From assembly GCA_035761805.1 (NCBI GenBank), contig DASTQL010000003.1, positions 1 through 5,070 of the forward strand: a stretch of 5,070 nt of DNA, in the 5' to 3' direction. How positions within the stretch are numbered: position 1 is the first letter of the stretch; each line of letters starts with the position of its first letter. Below, in pieces: positions 4,258 through 5,070 of this stretch. A program made the translations under genes and the position numbers. This DNA comes from DASTQL01 sp035761805. Lineage in GTDB: Bacteria; Actinomycetota; Actinomycetes; Jiangellales; Jiangellaceae. A model generated the notes under the pieces. That model saw only the letters and a program-made list of their open reading frames with translations, searched no databases and was not told where the DNA came from.

Positions 4258-5070
4258 TCCGCTTCGAGCGCGTCTCCGTCCGGTACGCAGGCCAGGCCCA
4301 GCCGGTGCTCGCCTCGGTCGACCTGCGCGTCCCCGAGGGCGAGATGTGCCTGGTCGTCGGGCGCACCGGGACCGGCAAGTCGACCCTGCTGCGCGCGGTC
4401 AACGGCCTGGTCCCGCACTTCACCGGCGGCACGCTGTCCGGCCGGGTGCTCGTCGACGGCCGCGACACCCGCAGCCACAAGCCGCGGGACCTCGCCGACG
4501 TCGTGGGCGTCGTGGGGCAGGACCCGCTCGCCGGCTTCGTCGCCGAGACCGTGGAGGACGAGATCGCCTTCGGCATGGAGTGGCTCGGCGTCGCCCCCGA
4601 CACCATGCGCCGCCGGGTCGAGGAGACCCTCGACCTGCTGGGCCTCGCCGACGTCCGCGCCCGACCGGTCGCCACCCTCTCCGGCGGGCAGCGGCAGCGG
4701 GTCGCGATCGGCGCCGCCCTCGCCGCCCACCCGAAGGTCCTGGTCCTCGACGAGCCGACCTCCGCCCTCGACCCCCAAGCCGCCGAGGAGGTGCTGGCCG
4801 CCCTGCAGCGGCTGGTCCACGATCTCGGCACCACGGTCCTGCTCGCCGAGCACCGGCTCGAGCGAGTCGTCCAGTACGCCGACCGCGTCGTCCACCTCAC
4901 CGGTGACGGGCGCGCGGTCGTGGGTCTGCCCGCCGAGGTCATGGCGACGTCGCTCGTCGCCCCGCCCGTGGTCGAGCTCGGCAGGCTCGCCGGCTGGTCG
5001 CCGCTGCCCCTCTCCGTCCGGGACGCCCGACGCGCCGCTGCCAGCCTGCGCGGCGACCTGGAGGGCCGCA
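4254..5070 (+). CDS. ecfA: ECF transporter ATP-binding protein EcfA (CbiO-type), partial at the window end
   Basis: The first 272 residues of an ABC ATPase that powers the ECF importer from the cytoplasmic side; the frame is open at the window edge. Walker A is GRTGTGKST (36-44), the Q-loop Gln is 89 in VVGQDPLAGF, the ABC signature is LSGGQRQRVAI (142-152), Walker B is VLVLDEP (162-168) with catalytic Glu167, the D-loop is SALD (170-173), and the switch His is 200 in LLAEHRLERV. Replacing the usual TH with AEHR is common in ECF-type ATPases. All catalytic residues are present. After the ATPase core, residues 225-272 (APPVVELGRLAGWSPLPLSV onward) look like the linker found in double-length ECF ATPases carrying two fused cassettes, so the full protein may be about twice this length; that is inference. 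The start is the GTG with the AGGAGG site upstream, overlapping the EcfT stop by 4 bases. The S component is expected downstream. Confidence 0.92.
   Translation, partial: MIRFERVSVRYAGQAQPVLASVDLRVPEGEMCLVVGRTGTGKSTLLRAVNGLVPHFTGGTLSGRVLVDGRDTRSHKPRDLADVVGVVGQDPLAGFVAETVEDEIAFGMEWLGVAPDTMRRRVEETLDLLGLADVRARPVATLSGGQRQRVAIGAALAAHPKVLVLDEPTSALDPQAAEEVLAALQRLVHDLGTTVLLAEHRLERVVQYADRVVHLTGDGRAVVGLPAEVMATSLVAPPVVELGRLAGWSPLPLSVRDARRAAASLRGDLEGR

Noticed and set aside
3725..4942. Long minus-strand frames opposite the EcfT and ATPase genes, including 4080-4895
   Set aside because: Antisense shadows: the plus strand encodes complete motif sets (coupling signatures, Walker A/B, LSGGQ), while the minus products are Arg/Ser/Gly-rich without family features.
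1..5070. CRISPR arrays, tRNA/rRNA genes, insertion sequences or prophage pieces
   Set aside because: I saw no regularly spaced repeats, cloverleaf, transposase motif or terminal inverted repeats; base and codon use are uniform across the genes.

Overview
The window looks like chromosomal DNA from a high-G+C actinobacterium. The third codon positions are almost all G or C, two genes have leaderless-type starts, and the gene content is actinobacterial in style. The protein sequences feel closest to Nocardioidaceae (Nocardioides and relatives), but that is an impression from reading, not a database result.

Layout: (1) Bases 1-350 carry no convincing gene, only short inverted repeats. (2) Bases 351-1355 (+) encode a complete aldo/keto reductase that ends convergently with the next gene. 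(3) Bases 1356-1533 hold two adjacent strong stem-loops, probably a two-way terminator. (4) Bases 1534-1743 (-) encode a 69-residue protein of unknown function. (5) Bases 1744-1982 are non-coding, with several inverted repeats and the probable promoter of the next operon. (6) Bases 1983-2092 hold a cobalamin (B12) riboswitch aptamer, followed by a long structured leader to 2245. (7) From 2246 to the end runs a tightly packed operon: a secreted, membrane-anchored protein resembling the SCO2322 family (2246-3064), an EcfT/CbiQ-type membrane protein (3061-4257), and an ECF-type ATP-binding protein (4254 to beyond 5070, cut by the window edge). Both gene junctions overlap by 4 bases (GTGA).

How the genes work together: the operon is best read as an energy-coupling factor (ECF) importer whose expression responds to B12. 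EcfT and the ATPase form the energising module. The substrate-binding S component is not in the window and should lie downstream. The first gene's product is exported and stays anchored by a C-terminal helix on a Pro/Thr/Asp-rich stalk, so it could capture or hand over a corrinoid or related ligand at the cell surface; that role is inference. The aldo/keto reductase and the small gene show no functional link to the operon.

The most interesting points are the riboswitch-controlled operon with its uncharacterised exported protein, a stable hairpin abutting the first ribosome-binding site, and three copies of the palindrome CCGTACGG at the start of the EcfT gene.
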